Shown: positions 1 through 8,037, counted from the first letter of the stretch. The stretch: 64,000 nt of DNA from Zhihengliuella sp. ISTPL4 (GCF_002848265.1 NZ_CP025422.1:744001-808000); one strand, 5' to 3'. Made by a program: numbers and translations. The notes: generated by a model not told the origin, from the sequence alone.

Positions 1-2
1 CC

Positions 3-479
3 GTACGGACGCCGATGCAGTGGTCGGCGGACCGCAACGGCGGGTTCTCCGACGCCCGCCCCTCGCGTCTGGTGGCGCCGCTTCCCACGGACGGTTACGC
101 GCCGGCGCACGTGAACGCGGCCGCGCAGCTCGAGGACCGGGGATCATTGCTGCACTTCATCCGCGACCTGACCGCGCGCTACCGGGTGTCTCCCGAGCTC
201 GGGTGGGGCACGTTCACGGTGATCGCGCAGCCGGAGGAAGCCCTGCTCGTGCATTCGCTGGAGGCCGATGTCGGACGGACCATCGCCCTCCACAACTTTG
301 CCGAACGGCCCGCGACGACTCGCTTCCGACTGGAGGAGCCGGCGGGGACGACGCTCGTGGATCTCCTCGACGCGCAGCGCGTTCCCCTCGCCGACGACGG
401 CCTGGTGGAACTGGAGCTCCCGGCCTACGGCTACCGCTGGTTGCGCGTCTCCCGGCCGGGGGACGGCAGGATTCTCTGA
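3..479 (+). CDS. GH13 family alpha-glucosidase / trehalose synthase (TreS-like), C-terminal part
   Basis: The 5' end lies outside the window; about 158 C-terminal residues are present. The first residues read VRTPMQWS and are followed by NGGFS, the conserved block that follows the catalytic barrel in trehalose synthase and related GH13 alpha-glucosyl enzymes. TreS interconverts maltose and trehalose. The stretch VNAAAQLEDRGSLLHFIRDL also fits TreS, and the last 90 residues look like the C-terminal beta-sandwich of the family. The gene ends just before a strong hairpin. The GH13 assignment is firm; TreS rather than another alpha-glucosidase is inference because the catalytic Asp and Glu residues are not in the window. 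Confidence 0.8.
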   Translation, partial: VRTPMQWSADRNGGFSDARPSRLVAPLPTDGYAPAHVNAAAQLEDRGSLLHFIRDLTARYRVSPELGWGTFTVIAQPEEALLVHSLEADVGRTIALHNFAERPATTRFRLEEPAGTTLVDLLDAQRVPLADDGLVELELPAYGYRWLRVSRPGDGRIL

Positions 480-491
480 CCGCACGGAAAA

Positions 492-525
492 CGCCGAAGG
501 CCCCGGATGTCCGGGGCCTTCGGCG
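492..525. terminator. bidirectional hairpin terminator between the GH13 gene and tRNA-Val
   Basis: A perfect inverted repeat with 15-16 bp arms (CGCCGAAGGCCCC and its complement) lies between the stop codon at 479 and the minus-strand tRNA. Read on the minus strand it is followed by TTTT, so it suits the tRNA transcript best. It can also stop the plus-strand GH13 transcript. Confidence 0.8.
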
Positions 526-533
526 GGAGTCGG

Positions 534-606
534 TGGGCGATACCGGACTCGAACCGATGACCTCTTCCGTGTGAAGGAAGCGCGCTACCAACTGCGCCAA
601 TCGCCC
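534..606 (-). tRNA. tRNA-Val (anticodon CAC)
   Basis: The minus strand folds into a full cloverleaf. The acceptor GGGCGAT pairs with ATCGCCC, the D arm contains AGTTGGTAGC, the anticodon stem CTTCC/GGAAG encloses loop TTCACAC with anticodon CAC, and the T arm is CGGTTCGAGTCCG. Discriminator base A is at 534. The next three bases are CCG, so CCA is not encoded. It reads GTG codons. A TAGTAT hexamer just upstream on the minus strand could be its -10 box. Confidence 0.95.
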
Positions 607-695
607 ATACCCGTGGGGTACGTCAACCGATACTACCCGACCGGCGGACGCCTCGATGACCAGTCCGGGAGACACGCGCGAGATTCGCCACGGGT

Positions 696-724
696 TTGGC
701 GGAGCGCGGATCATCGGCTAATGT
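696..724 (+). promoter_or_regulatory. candidate promoter of the tRNA-Gly/Cys/Val cluster
   Basis: TTGGCG (696-701) and TAATGT (719-724) are separated by exactly 17 nt, placing a start site near 731, about 27 nt before tRNA-Gly. This is the best -35/-10 pair in the 150 nt between the divergent tRNA genes. The call rests on motif and spacing only. Confidence 0.5.
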
Positions 725-757
725 TTCATAAGTACCCGGGACAACCGGGAACGAAAT

Positions 758-830
758 GCGGATGTAGCGCAGTTGGTAGCGCACAACCTTGCCAAGGTTG
801 GGGTCGCGAGTTCGAGTCTCGTCATCCGCT
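758..830 (+). tRNA. tRNA-Gly (anticodon GCC)
   Basis: The acceptor GCGGATG pairs with CATCCGC. The anticodon stem CAACC/GGTTG holds loop TTGCCAA with anticodon GCC, and the T arm contains GAGTTCGAGTCTC. The discriminator is T830 and CCA is not encoded. It is the first of three plus-strand tRNAs within 300 bp that probably share one transcript. Confidence 0.95.
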
Positions 831-882
831 CGAGTGCAGTAGGTCTTCTCGAAGATCGGCGGCACGTGGGGTCAATCCACAC

Positions 883-953
883 GGTGGCGTGGCCGAGCGG
901 CTAGGCACCGGCCTGCAAAGCCGTTTACACGGGTTCGAATCCCGTCGCCACCT
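883..953 (+). tRNA. tRNA-Cys (anticodon GCA)
   Basis: The acceptor GGTGGCG pairs with CGCCACC. The anticodon loop CTGCAAA carries GCA, and the T arm is CGGGTTCGAATCCCG. The discriminator is T953 with no encoded CCA. The outermost anticodon-stem pair is a C/T mismatch; the rest of the cloverleaf is intact. Confidence 0.93.
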
Positions 954-980
954 CACGGGAAAACTGAATAGCCCCAACGG

Positions 981-1055
981 GCGCGATTGGCGCAGCGGTA
1001 GCGCGCTTCCCTGACACGGAAGAGGTCACTGGTTCGATCCCAGTATCGCGCACCA
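981..1055 (+). tRNA. tRNA-Val (anticodon GAC)
   Basis: The acceptor GCGCGAT pairs with ATCGCGC. The anticodon stem CTTCC/GGAAG encloses loop CTGACAC with anticodon GAC. The discriminator is A1052, followed by an encoded CCA (1053-1055), unlike the other three tRNAs here. It reads GUC and GUU and complements the CAC isoacceptor on the opposite strand. A terminator follows within 4 nt. Confidence 0.95.
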
Positions 1056-1058
1056 CGA

Positions 1059-1084
1059 AACCCCCGGATTTCCGGGGGTTTTTT
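1059..1084 (+). terminator. intrinsic terminator of the tRNA cluster
   Basis: Inverted repeat AACCCCCGGA / TCCGGGGGTT (1059-1080), whose T-run continues to 1084, directly downstream of tRNA-Val(GAC). It is a textbook rho-independent terminator. Confidence 0.9.
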
Positions 1085-1198
1085 GCTGCCTCCGCAGCCT
1101 TCCTCCCGCCGAGTGCCTCTGCGGCCACTCGCACCGATCCGATTCGAAGGTGTGTTCGAATATCGGTATCCTGGACGTGGCCGGAGGAAGGAGCCGGT

Positions 1199-1519
1199 GT
1201 GGGGAACTCAGGTCGTGCACTCTCCGCGTACAACGACATGCGGTCGCAACACCAGGCGATCGAAGCGGCCGCGCGCCGGGGGACCCTGCAGACGCTGTCG
1301 GATCGAGAGCTCGCCCTGCGGGAATCCGCGGTCACGATCTACCCCCATGCTCTCCAGCGCCGGGTGCGGGCCTGGGTGCGTTTCGGCCCGGAGGCGATCC
1401 GCGTCGAGGCGAAGGTGGTCCGTTCCACTCCGCTCGCGGCGGGCATCGAGTTCCGTGCCGGCGAACGCACGTACCGTTGCTGGGTGTGGGGAAACGCCGT
1501 GCAACCCGTGGACGGCTGA
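1199..1519 (+). CDS. hypothetical protein, 106 aa
   Basis: I do not recognise the family. The GTG start is supported by a GGAGGAAGGAG ribosome binding site 6 nt upstream. The N-terminal half is helical and charged (ALSAYNDMRSQHQAIEAAARRG), and the second half looks like a small beta domain containing RVRAWVRFGPEAIRVEAKVVRS without membrane segments. It is monocistronic, flanked by the tRNA terminator and the hairpin at 1557. Codon use is typical of its neighbours, so I treat it as a real native gene of unknown role. Confidence 0.75.
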   Translation: MGNSGRALSAYNDMRSQHQAIEAAARRGTLQTLSDRELALRESAVTIYPHALQRRVRAWVRFGPEAIRVEAKVVRSTPLAAGIEFRAGERTYRCWVWGNAVQPVDG

Positions 1520-1556
1520 GGGGATCGGGGTGGATGCCCGGTGTGTGTCCACAGGG

Positions 1557-1592
1557 AAACGCCCCGTCCGCAGTTTCACGGACGGGGCGTTT
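1557..1592. terminator. bidirectional hairpin between convergent genes
   Basis: A perfect 14-bp inverted repeat AAACGCCCCGTCCG with its complement around an 8-nt loop sits between the plus-strand hypothetical gene (stop 1519) and the minus-strand DUF4383 gene (stop 1611). Each strand has a short run of A or T at the edge, so it can serve both transcripts. Confidence 0.85.
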
Positions 1593-1610
1593 CGACGGTG
1601 CCGCTGCGGC

Positions 1611-2084
1611 TCAGACGCGCGCGGTGCCGGCGCCGTTCTGCGGCACGCGCGGCTCGCGACTCACGAAGATGCCGAGGAGCACCATGCCGATCGCCAGGCC
1701 GAGGTGCAGCCAGTTGTCGGCGTTGTTCACGGGCAGGAAGTTCAGCTGCTCGTTGCCGACCGCGATGAGGCCGTACAGCCAGACCACGAGGTACGCGAGT
1801 CCGCCGATGATGAGGTACAGGCGGGAAGCGCGCGGTGAGGCGGCGAGCGCGATGCCCGCGACGGCGAACAGGAGGTGCACGATGTTGTGCAGCACGGAAA
1901 CCTGGAAGATGCCGAGGAGCAGGGCCTCGGAGGCGGCCCCCGCTCCGTGGAGGTGCTCGGCCGAGTGGGTGAGGCCGGGGATGAACCCGGCGATGCCGAC
2001 GATGAGGAAGACGATGCCGACGATCAGCGCCGTCTTCTGGATCGGTGTGGCGGCATAGCGGGTGGTACGGGTGGTGTCGCTCAT
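1611..2084 (-). CDS. DUF4383 family membrane protein
   Basis: 157 aa. The ATG at 2084 follows GGAGGGG. There are four hydrophobic segments: about 20-38 (ALIVGIVFLIVGIAGFIPGL), 60-82, 90-110 (LIIGGLAYLVVWLYGLIAVG) and 126-142. Motifs such as GFIPG and FQVSVLHNIVHLL are typical of DUF4383, a small actinobacterial membrane family of unknown function. The loop between the third and fourth segments contains LPVNNADNWLHL, also typical. Nothing in the sequence indicates a substrate. It stands alone between a terminator and a divergent gene. Confidence 0.85.
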   Translation of the reverse strand: MSDTTRTTRYAATPIQKTALIVGIVFLIVGIAGFIPGLTHSAEHLHGAGAASEALLLGIFQVSVLHNIVHLLFAVAGIALAASPRASRLYLIIGGLAYLVVWLYGLIAVGNEQLNFLPVNNADNWLHLGLAIGMVLLGIFVSREPRVPQNGAGTARV

Positions 2085-2270
2085 GATCCCCTCCAAGGTG
2101 TGATGCGGTTGCCTGACGGTAGGTCTTCCTGTGTGCGGGCTGAGAGGGCATTGACGTTTCGAGAACCGAACGGTACTTTCGCGCGGGTGTGACAGCCGCG
2201 CGATGATGTAGCGGAAGCGCGGATTGTCAATCCCCTCGGGGGCGCGGGACCCGCTTCTTACGCTCTGGCC
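2085..2270. promoter_or_regulatory. divergent intergenic region
   Basis: 186 nt separates the start of the DUF4383 gene (minus) from the gene at 2271 (plus). The only sites I can support are the DUF4383 ribosome binding site at 2088-2096 and TACGCT at 2259-2264, 6 nt before the ATG at 2271, which suggests a leaderless plus-strand transcript. I see no convincing palindromic operator. Confidence 0.4.
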
Positions 2271-2771
2271 ATGACCGACGCCGCTCTCGATCGCACCGGC
2301 GATCCCGCCTCGACTGCCGGTCGGGACCCGGCGACCGGCCTGCGTCGGATCGACCACCTGGCACAACTCGCCGCCGTCGTCCGCGCGTGCCCCGGCCTGC
2401 ACGTCCGCTACTCGGAGGGCCCGGATGCGGACGCCCGCCGTTCGAGTGTCGACACGGAGAGCGGTCTCGAGCTTCCCGGTCTGTCCGTCAACCCGCTGGA
2501 CGCCGAACGCTGGTGGACGCGTCCGCTGGAGGATTGGCTCGCCCGTCAGCTGTGCCAGTACCGCCACCTCGCGGAGAAGGATCCGCAGCGCATCGCCTGG
2601 ATCCTCCGCGGCGAACACTGCGGGCGAGGACCCGACTGCGAACCCCTGCTGCGAGATGTGGAACCCGTCGCCGTCATCGGCGAGCAGCTGCTGATCGAGG
2701 CGCGAGAGCGGTACGAGCGGAACTTCGACGCGGGCCGCGGGCCCGCCGACGACGAGGAGGAGAGGGCATGA
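2271..2771 (+). CDS. DUF6098-like conserved hypothetical protein
   Basis: 166 aa, soluble, no signal peptide. The central part (RIDHLAQLAAVVRACPGLHVRYSEGP, LSVNPLDAERWWTRPLEDWLARQLCQY, AWILRGEHCGRGPDCEPLL) resembles a conserved actinobacterial family that I recall as DUF6098. The function is unknown. Three Cys residues and an acidic C-terminal tail (DDEEERA) are visible. There is no Shine-Dalgarno; TACGCT lies 6 nt before the ATG, so the mRNA is probably leaderless. The stop overlaps the next gene's start by 4 nt (ATGA), which implies translational coupling with the hydrolase. Confidence 0.7.
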   Translation: MTDAALDRTGDPASTAGRDPATGLRRIDHLAQLAAVVRACPGLHVRYSEGPDADARRSSVDTESGLELPGLSVNPLDAERWWTRPLEDWLARQLCQYRHLAEKDPQRIAWILRGEHCGRGPDCEPLLRDVEPVAVIGEQLLIEARERYERNFDAGRGPADDEEERA

Positions 2772-3520
2772 GCAGAGCAGGGGAGTGGGTCGAGGTCGTG
2801 CCGGGCTTCTTCTGCATCGGGGTGGCAGACGTGAACTGCTACCTCGTGCAGACCGCGGACGGGTTGACGTTGTTCGACGCGGGCCTGCCGCGCAGCAGGG
2901 GAGTGCTCCTCGACCTCCTCGACCACCTGGGGGCGGAGGCCGCCGATATCGACGCCGTCGTCCTGACGCATGGGCATTTCGATCACGTGGGCGTGGCCCG
3001 TGGACTCCGCGAGGAGGGCGTCTCGGTGTTCGTCCACCCCCGCGATGCGGAGCTCGCACGTCACCCGTATCGCTACCGTCCGGCCACGCCGCGCGTGCCT
3101 TACGTGCTGAGTCATCCGAGGGGCATCCCCACCATCACCCGGATGGTTCTCGCCGGAGCGCTGAACGTCCGCGGTGTGGAGGCGCAGCCGCGGGTCACGC
3201 ACGGGCATCCGATCGATGCGCCTGGCACGCCGCTCGCCCTGTGGACCCCGGGGCACACGGCGGGGCACTGCGCGTACTTCTTCGAGACCGCCGGCGTCCT
3301 CATCGCCGGTGACGCCCTGGTGACGCTCGACCCGTACACCGGCGAGACCGGGCCGCAGATCGTGGCGCGGGCGGCGACGGCCGATACCGCCGAGGCCATG
3401 GACTCGCTGGACACGCTGGCCGAGACCGCCGCACGCGTCGTCCTCCCCGGGCACGGGGCCGCGGTGCTCGACGGCGTGGGGCCCGCGGTCGCCGCCGCAC
3501 GACGACGCGGACCCCACTGA
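2768..3520 (+). CDS. metallo-beta-lactamase-fold hydrolase
   Basis: 250 aa. The metal-binding motif THGHFDH is at about residue 65, later ligands are in the TPGHTAGHC block (about 160) and the IAGDALV block (about 178), and the last His is in PGHGA near residue 226. Together these give a complete di-metal site of the MBL superfamily, in the glyoxalase II-like branch. No signal peptide is seen, so it acts in the cytoplasm. The start overlaps the upstream stop by 4 nt, so the pair is one operon. The substrate cannot be read from the sequence; a thioesterase or a lactone hydrolase is possible. Confidence 0.85.
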   Translation: MSRAGEWVEVVPGFFCIGVADVNCYLVQTADGLTLFDAGLPRSRGVLLDLLDHLGAEAADIDAVVLTHGHFDHVGVARGLREEGVSVFVHPRDAELARHPYRYRPATPRVPYVLSHPRGIPTITRMVLAGALNVRGVEAQPRVTHGHPIDAPGTPLALWTPGHTAGHCAYFFETAGVLIAGDALVTLDPYTGETGPQIVARAATADTAEAMDSLDTLAETAARVVLPGHGAAVLDGVGPAVAAARRRGPH

Positions 3521-3530
3521 CTCCACCGCC

Positions 3531-4757
3531 TCAGTCGAGCAGCGTCTCCCCGATGTAGCCGCCTTCCGCGCAGCCCGGAGGCACGGCGAACACGGCGGAT
3601 CCGATCGGGACGGTCCACTCGTTGAGCAGGTCGAGCTCGTCGAGCCGTTGCTGCATGGGGACGAACTGGCGCGCGACGTCCGCTTGGAAGGCGACGAAAA
3701 GGAGGCCCGATTCCGAGATCGCACTCCCGCCCGGGCGCTCGTCGTAGTTGTACGCCCGGCGGAAGATGCGCTCGGTCCCATCGCCGCGCGCGCGCCGGAT
3801 GTGCGCGAAGGCCGGGATGACGGGGAAGCCGATGGCCGTCGTCGCGTCGAAGTCGGGCTCGTCGAACTCCGACGTCCCGGTGAGCGGTGCGCCGTCGCGG
3901 AGTGTCCGCCCCACCGAGGCCTCGCGACCCCCGCGATCCAGGCGATCCCAGGCGTCGAGGTCCATGCGGATACGCCGCAGGACCATCCCGGTGCCTCCGG
4001 CCAGCCATCCGTCATCGCTCCAGACCACGCGCTCGAAGTCATCGGTACCCGGCTGCGGATTGCTCGTGCCGTCGACCTGGCCGAAGAGGTTGCGCATGGT
4101 GGTCCCCGCGCGCTCGGTCCCGTGCGCACGGCGGAAGCCCTGCTGGATCCACCGGACGGTCGCGAACCCGCGCGCGTCCTTCAGGAGCATGCGCTGCGCA
4201 TGCGCGGCCGTGAGGGGATCGTCCGCGGCGATCTGCAGGAGCAGGTCGCCGTCGGAGAACTCCGGCTGCAGGCGGTCCACCCGGAAGGCGGGCAAGGGGG
4301 CGAGCCAGGAGGGGGCGTCGCCGCCGGCTCGGGCCACGAGCCCGGGGCCGAAGCCGAACGTGACCGTCAACCGCGCCGGCGACAGCGCGCGCTCCGGCTC
4401 GGAATCCGCGAGCGCCGAGCGCCCCTGGGTGAGTCTCGCCGCGTCGTCCGTGAGGATCCGCAGGAGTCGGCGGAGCCCCTCACGGTCGATCTCCGGACGG
4501 AGGTCCAGCGCCACGAACGAGCCGTGCGCCTGGGCTGCGGTGTCGATGCCCGCCTGATGGATGCCGTGGAACGGAACGGTGAGGGTGCCGTTGAGCGGTG
4601 CGGCGGGCTGGAGAGCCTCCGCATCCCCGCGAGAGAGGGCGAGGTCCGCCCCGACCGCGACGGCGGCTCCGACGCCGGCGACAGCCCCTCCGAGGAGGAA
4701 CTGCCGCCGGGTCGAGCCGCTGCGGCCGGTGCGCGCGCCCGAGACGCGCGCGGACAT
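3531..4757 (-). CDS. DyP-type haem peroxidase, Tat-exported (DtpA/EfeB-like)
   Basis: 408 aa. The N-terminus STRRQFLLGGAVAG is a twin-arginine signal, so the enzyme is exported folded with haem. The DyP signature GQVDG is at residues 226-230, with the distal Asp at 229; the proximal haem His is in AFAHIR (His319) and the distal Arg in FRRAYNYD. The fold covers about residues 55-400, the usual length. It is the last gene of a copper locus; its ATG shares one base with the chaperone stop (TGATG). In Streptomyces a DyP (DtpA) encoded beside a PCu(A)C-type chaperone takes part in copper trafficking, so a copper-linked role is more likely than the iron role of EfeB, though no EfeU or EfeO partner is needed for either reading. 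Confidence 0.88.
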   Translation of the reverse strand: MSARVSGARTGRSGSTRRQFLLGGAVAGVGAAVAVGADLALSRGDAEALQPAAPLNGTLTVPFHGIHQAGIDTAAQAHGSFVALDLRPEIDREGLRRLLRILTDDAARLTQGRSALADSEPERALSPARLTVTFGFGPGLVARAGGDAPSWLAPLPAFRVDRLQPEFSDGDLLLQIAADDPLTAAHAQRMLLKDARGFATVRWIQQGFRRAHGTERAGTTMRNLFGQVDGTSNPQPGTDDFERVVWSDDGWLAGGTGMVLRRIRMDLDAWDRLDRGGREASVGRTLRDGAPLTGTSEFDEPDFDATTAIGFPVIPAFAHIRRARGDGTERIFRRAYNYDERPGGSAISESGLLFVAFQADVARQFVPMQQRLDELDLLNEWTVPIGSAVFAVPPGCAEGGYIGETLLD

Positions 4758-5287
4758 CAGTGGTCCATGCCCTCGTGGTCGTCGGCATCGTCGTAGTTCT
4801 CGTTCGCGCCGGAGTAGTCCTTCACCGGCGCCGTGAAGTCGAACGTGGAGTTGTCCGACAGGGTGACGGTGAAGGCGACCTCGTCACCGGCGCGTAGCGG
4901 CTCGGCGAGATCCATCATCATGATGTGGTTTCCTCCGGGCTCCAGGGCGAGACCGCCACCCGCGGGGACGACGAAGCCCCCGGCGATCTCGCGCATGACC
5001 ATTTCGCCGGCCTCGTTCTCCACGGTCTCGTGCAGCTCGATCATGGGCGAGGCGGCGGAGGCGACCGAGGTCACCGTCACGTCCCCGTCGCCCTCGTTGC
5101 GGAGCATCCCGAAGGCCGCCGTCATACCTTCGTCGGCCGACTTGACCCAGGCGTCGTCGATCCGGAGAGCTTCGCCGGCGGGAGCGGCGGCCGGCGGCTC
5201 GGCGGCCGGGGCCGTGCACCCGGTGAGGGCGACGAGCGAGAGGGCGATCGTCGCCCCGAGGCGGGGGAGGGAAGTGCGAGTGTTCAT
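4757..5287 (-). CDS. PCu(A)C-type periplasmic copper chaperone, lipoprotein
   Basis: 176 aa. It has a signal peptide with lipobox LTGC (Cys24), so it is anchored outside the membrane. The Cu(I) site follows the family pattern H..M..HxM: His86 (ELHETVE), Met96 or Met98 (GEMVM), and His121 and Met123 (NHIMMMD). The C-terminal tail (NENYDDADDHEGMDH) adds further His and Met ligands. These chaperones deliver Cu(I) to the CuA site of cytochrome oxidase, usually with Sco. It sits between copC (11 nt gap) and the DyP gene (1 nt overlap), so all three are co-transcribed. Confidence 0.9.
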   Translation of the reverse strand: MNTRTSLPRLGATIALSLVALTGCTAPAAEPPAAAPAGEALRIDDAWVKSADEGMTAAFGMLRNEGDGDVTVTSVASAASPMIELHETVENEAGEMVMREIAGGFVVPAGGGLALEPGGNHIMMMDLAEPLRAGDEVAFTVTLSDNSTFDFTAPVKDYSGANENYDDADDHEGMDH

Positions 5288-5298
5288 GGTGATGCCTT

Positions 5299-5919
5299 TC
5301 AGGAGTTCTCTGCCATGTCGTCGCCGGAGTCCGGCGGCACGGCGGCCGCGCGGCGGCGGCGAAGGACGAGGAGGACGGCGAAGACGACGACGGCGAGAGC
5401 CGCTCCCGCCCCGCCGACGAGCAGGATCCGGGTCGGACCGCCCGTCCCGTCTGCGTTCTGATCCGATGCGGTCGGAGCGTCCGGCACGGCGGAGGCGGTC
5501 GCCTCCGCGCTCCCGGTCGACTCCAGCGGGGCGGCGTCCCCGATCGCGAACGGGATGACCCCCGCGATCGGATGCCCGTCTTCGGAGACGACCTGCCAGC
5601 GGACCTGGTACCCGCCCTCCGGCATGTCCGGTGTGAGCGCGGCGGTGACGTTGCGGCCGCGCACCTCCACGTCGCCCGTCGCCCAGTCCTCGCCATCCGC
5701 GTCGACCACGAGGACGACGGCCCCGGCCGTCGATTCGTCGAGGACGAGGAGTTCGCCGGAGAACGTCATCGTGACGCTCCCCGGCGGCGCGTCGAGACGT
5801 TCCCCCTCGGCGGGGCTGCTCTCGAGGAGCTGGTCGTGGGCGGTCGCCGGCGCTGCCGTCGCGAGGATCGCGACAGCCGCCAGCACCGCCCCGGCCGCGA
5901 ATCTGCGGACAGGGGACAT
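5299..5919 (-). CDS. CopC domain copper-binding protein with C-terminal membrane anchor
   Basis: 206 aa. The signal peptide is predicted to be cut at ATA|HDQ, leaving His28 as the mature N-terminus, which is the first Cu(II) ligand of CopC. The other ligands, Asp114 and His116, are in SEDGHPI. A Ser/Thr/Ala-rich linker (about 130-160) leads to a single transmembrane helix (about 165-188) and a basic RRRR stop-transfer. Unlike YcnJ there is no CopD domain. It heads the copC-chaperone-DyP operon and probably holds Cu(II) at the cell surface. Confidence 0.9.
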   Translation of the reverse strand: MSPVRRFAAGAVLAAVAILATAAPATAHDQLLESSPAEGERLDAPPGSVTMTFSGELLVLDESTAGAVVLVVDADGEDWATGDVEVRGRNVTAALTPDMPEGGYQVRWQVVSEDGHPIAGVIPFAIGDAAPLESTGSAEATASAVPDAPTASDQNADGTGGPTRILLVGGAGAALAVVVFAVLLVLRRRRAAAVPPDSGDDMAENS

Positions 5920-6030
5920 GGAAGAGCCTCTCTCAGACGTCGTCGAGCGACGTGGGTACCTGCGTTCGGACGCGCGTCACAGCGGACAGCGCGAGGACGC
6001 ACCGCACGGCCGGAGGCCGCGGGGCGCGGA

Positions 6031-6636
6031 TCAGAGCGCGGGGAGAGAGGGCGGGGCCCGCCCGTGAAGCGGGGCGAGGAACCGGAGGTCGCGGGCCGCC
6101 CGGACGTCGAGGAAGCCCGTGAGGCGAAGGGAGCAGGCGGCAGAGCGCGGAGAGAGCACCACGTCCGCGCGGCGACGCACCCAGCGGACGAGATGAACAG
6201 CGAGCTCGCGAAGGGCGAAGAGCAGGCGCTCGCCCCGGTGCAGCGCCGTCACCGTGAGCAGGGCGGCGAGGGCATGCCCGATCCACATCGAGGCATCCGC
6301 CGTCACGACGACCGCCCCGCTGTCGGCGGCGGGAAGTACGAGCGGAGCGCCGTGCACATGCGGGATCGTCACACCAGATGGCGAGACCGTTCCGAGGACG
6401 AACAGTGCGTGGAAGAGGAATTGGCTGACAGCCACCGAGAGGGTGAGCCGGGTGAGGGAGAGTCGGCGTCCGGCGAGGAGCACGCTCGCCATGAAGGCGA
6501 ACACCCAGGGCACGAGGATGCCCAGGGGGCCCGGCATCTCGCCGCCGCCGGTCACGTGGCCGGCCAGCGCGACGAAGATCGCGAGCGACGAGGTCGCGAA
6601 GCCCCGCACGACGGCGGGCTTGCGGGACGGGCTCAC
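6031..6636 (-). CDS. hypothetical multi-pass membrane protein of the copper locus
   Basis: 201 aa with a GTG start. Four or five hydrophobic segments are visible in the first 150 residues (about 12-28, 38-56, 65-83, 110-128), followed by a basic soluble tail rich in Arg. His and Met occur in extracytoplasmic-looking loops, for example IPHVHGAP and GGGEMPGPLG. The family is not recognised. It lies 111 nt upstream of copC on the same strand, so a role in copper handling is inferred only from position. CAGACT lies 7 nt before the GTG and there is no ribosome binding site, suggesting a leaderless mRNA. Confidence 0.65.
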   Translation of the reverse strand: MSPSRKPAVVRGFATSSLAIFVALAGHVTGGGEMPGPLGILVPWVFAFMASVLLAGRRLSLTRLTLSVAVSQFLFHALFVLGTVSPSGVTIPHVHGAPLVLPAADSGAVVVTADASMWIGHALAALLTVTALHRGERLLFALRELAVHLVRWVRRRADVVLSPRSAACSLRLTGFLDVRAARDLRFLAPLHGRAPPSLPAL

Positions 6637-6687
6637 GGTCCCCAGTCTGCCATGCGCCGTTCAGCACGCGTCGGACCGGCCCGCGCG

Positions 6688-8037
6688 TCAGTCCCTTCGC
6701 GCCCCCGAGCGCTTCACGACGTCGTAGGCGGCGAGCGCTGCCTTCCGGGTCTCGCCGAGGTCGACGATCGGCTCGGTCGGGGCATCCGCCGCCCAGCGGC
6801 CGATGTACGTCCCCTCGCTGTCGAACTTCTTGGCCTGCAGTTCCGGGTTGAAGACGCGGAAGTACGGGGCGGCGTCGGCCCCGGAACCGGCGACCCACTG
6901 CCAGTTGAACGGGTTGTTCGCATCATCGGCGTCCACCAGTGTGTCCCAGAACCACTCCTCGCCGAGCCGCCAGTCGATGAGGAGGTTCTTGACGAGGAAC
7001 GACGCGGTGACCATCCGCACCCGGTTGTGCATGTAGCCGGTGTGCCAGAGCTCGCGCATGCCGGCGTCGACGAGGGGGACACCGGTCTCGCCGTGCTGCC
7101 AGAGGTCCAGACGTGCGGGATCCAGCGGAGGCCAGGGGAACGCGTCGAACTCCGCCCGCAGGTTCTTCGTCGCGAGCTCGGGGAAGTGGAAAAGCGTGTG
7201 CCAGGCGAACTCGCGCCACCCGAGCTCCGAGAGGAAACCGCCGGCCCCGTCGACCTCGACCGCTTCGTGCCACACGGTGAACGGGCTGAGCTCGCCCCAG
7301 CGCAGACGGGGGGACAGCCGCGAGGTGGCGCCGGCAGCGGGCGAGTCGCGCGCGCGATCGTACGTGCCGAGGTCTTCGGTGAGGAAGTCCTGCAGCCGGC
7401 GGCGCGCGGCGGGCTCCCCGGGTTCCCAGGTGTCGCGGAGCCCACCCGCCCAGTCCGGGGCGGTGGGAAGCAGTCGCCAGTCGTCGAGCGGATCGGAGGA
7501 GAGCCGCGTACGCGTGCCGTGAAGCTCGCGCGGCTCCGGAAGCGGGGCACGAGGGGCCGGGAGCGCCAGGCAGGCCCGCCAGAAGGGCGTGAAGACGGAA
7601 TAGTGCGTGCCGCTTCCGGTGGTCACCGTCCACGGCTCGTGCAGGAGCGACCCCGCGAAGGACGTCACCTCAAGACCTTCGTCACGCAGCGCGGTCTTCA
7701 GCCCGGCATCGATCCCACGCCCGGCGCCGCCATAGCGGCGGTTCCAGAACACCGCTCCCGCGCCCGATTCGGCGACCAGCTCCCGGACGACGCGGTCGGC
7801 GGGTCCGCGCCGCAGGACCAGCGTCGCGCCTTTCTCCCTCAGCCGATCGGCGAGCGAAGCCAGGGAGTGGTGCAGCCACCAGCGCGCCGCGCCGCCCAGC
7901 GGGCGGACGCCGGGGGACTGCTCATCCAGGACGAAGAGCGCGATGACCGGCTCATCGCGGTCGACGGCGGCGCGCAGCGCGGGATTGTCGGCGAGTCGGA
8001 GGTCGTCGCGGAACCAGACGATCGAGGGCGAGGTCAT
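6688..8037 (-). CDS. phrB: deoxyribodipyrimidine photolyase
   Basis: 449 aa. It repairs cyclobutane pyrimidine dimers using blue light. The N-terminal antenna domain starts with IVWFRDDLRLADNPAL. The FAD-binding helical domain shows ELGWREFAWH, GETGVPLVDAGMREL, TGYMHNRVRM and DADDANNPFNWQWVAGSG, the core FAD and DNA-contact motifs of class I photolyases, and FNPELQAKKFD. Length is normal. The ATG at 8037 overlaps the TGA of the upstream DoxX-like gene by 4 nt, so the two form an operon. A cryptochrome-like role cannot be excluded, but the motifs fit the repair enzyme. Confidence 0.95.
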   Translation of the reverse strand: MTSPSIVWFRDDLRLADNPALRAAVDRDEPVIALFVLDEQSPGVRPLGGAARWWLHHSLASLADRLREKGATLVLRRGPADRVVRELVAESGAGAVFWNRRYGGAGRGIDAGLKTALRDEGLEVTSFAGSLLHEPWTVTTGSGTHYSVFTPFWRACLALPAPRAPLPEPRELHGTRTRLSSDPLDDWRLLPTAPDWAGGLRDTWEPGEPAARRRLQDFLTEDLGTYDRARDSPAAGATSRLSPRLRWGELSPFTVWHEAVEVDGAGGFLSELGWREFAWHTLFHFPELATKNLRAEFDAFPWPPLDPARLDLWQHGETGVPLVDAGMRELWHTGYMHNRVRMVTASFLVKNLLIDWRLGEEWFWDTLVDADDANNPFNWQWVAGSGADAAPYFRVFNPELQAKKFDSEGTYIGRWAADAPTEPIVDLGETRKAALAAYDVVKRSGARRD

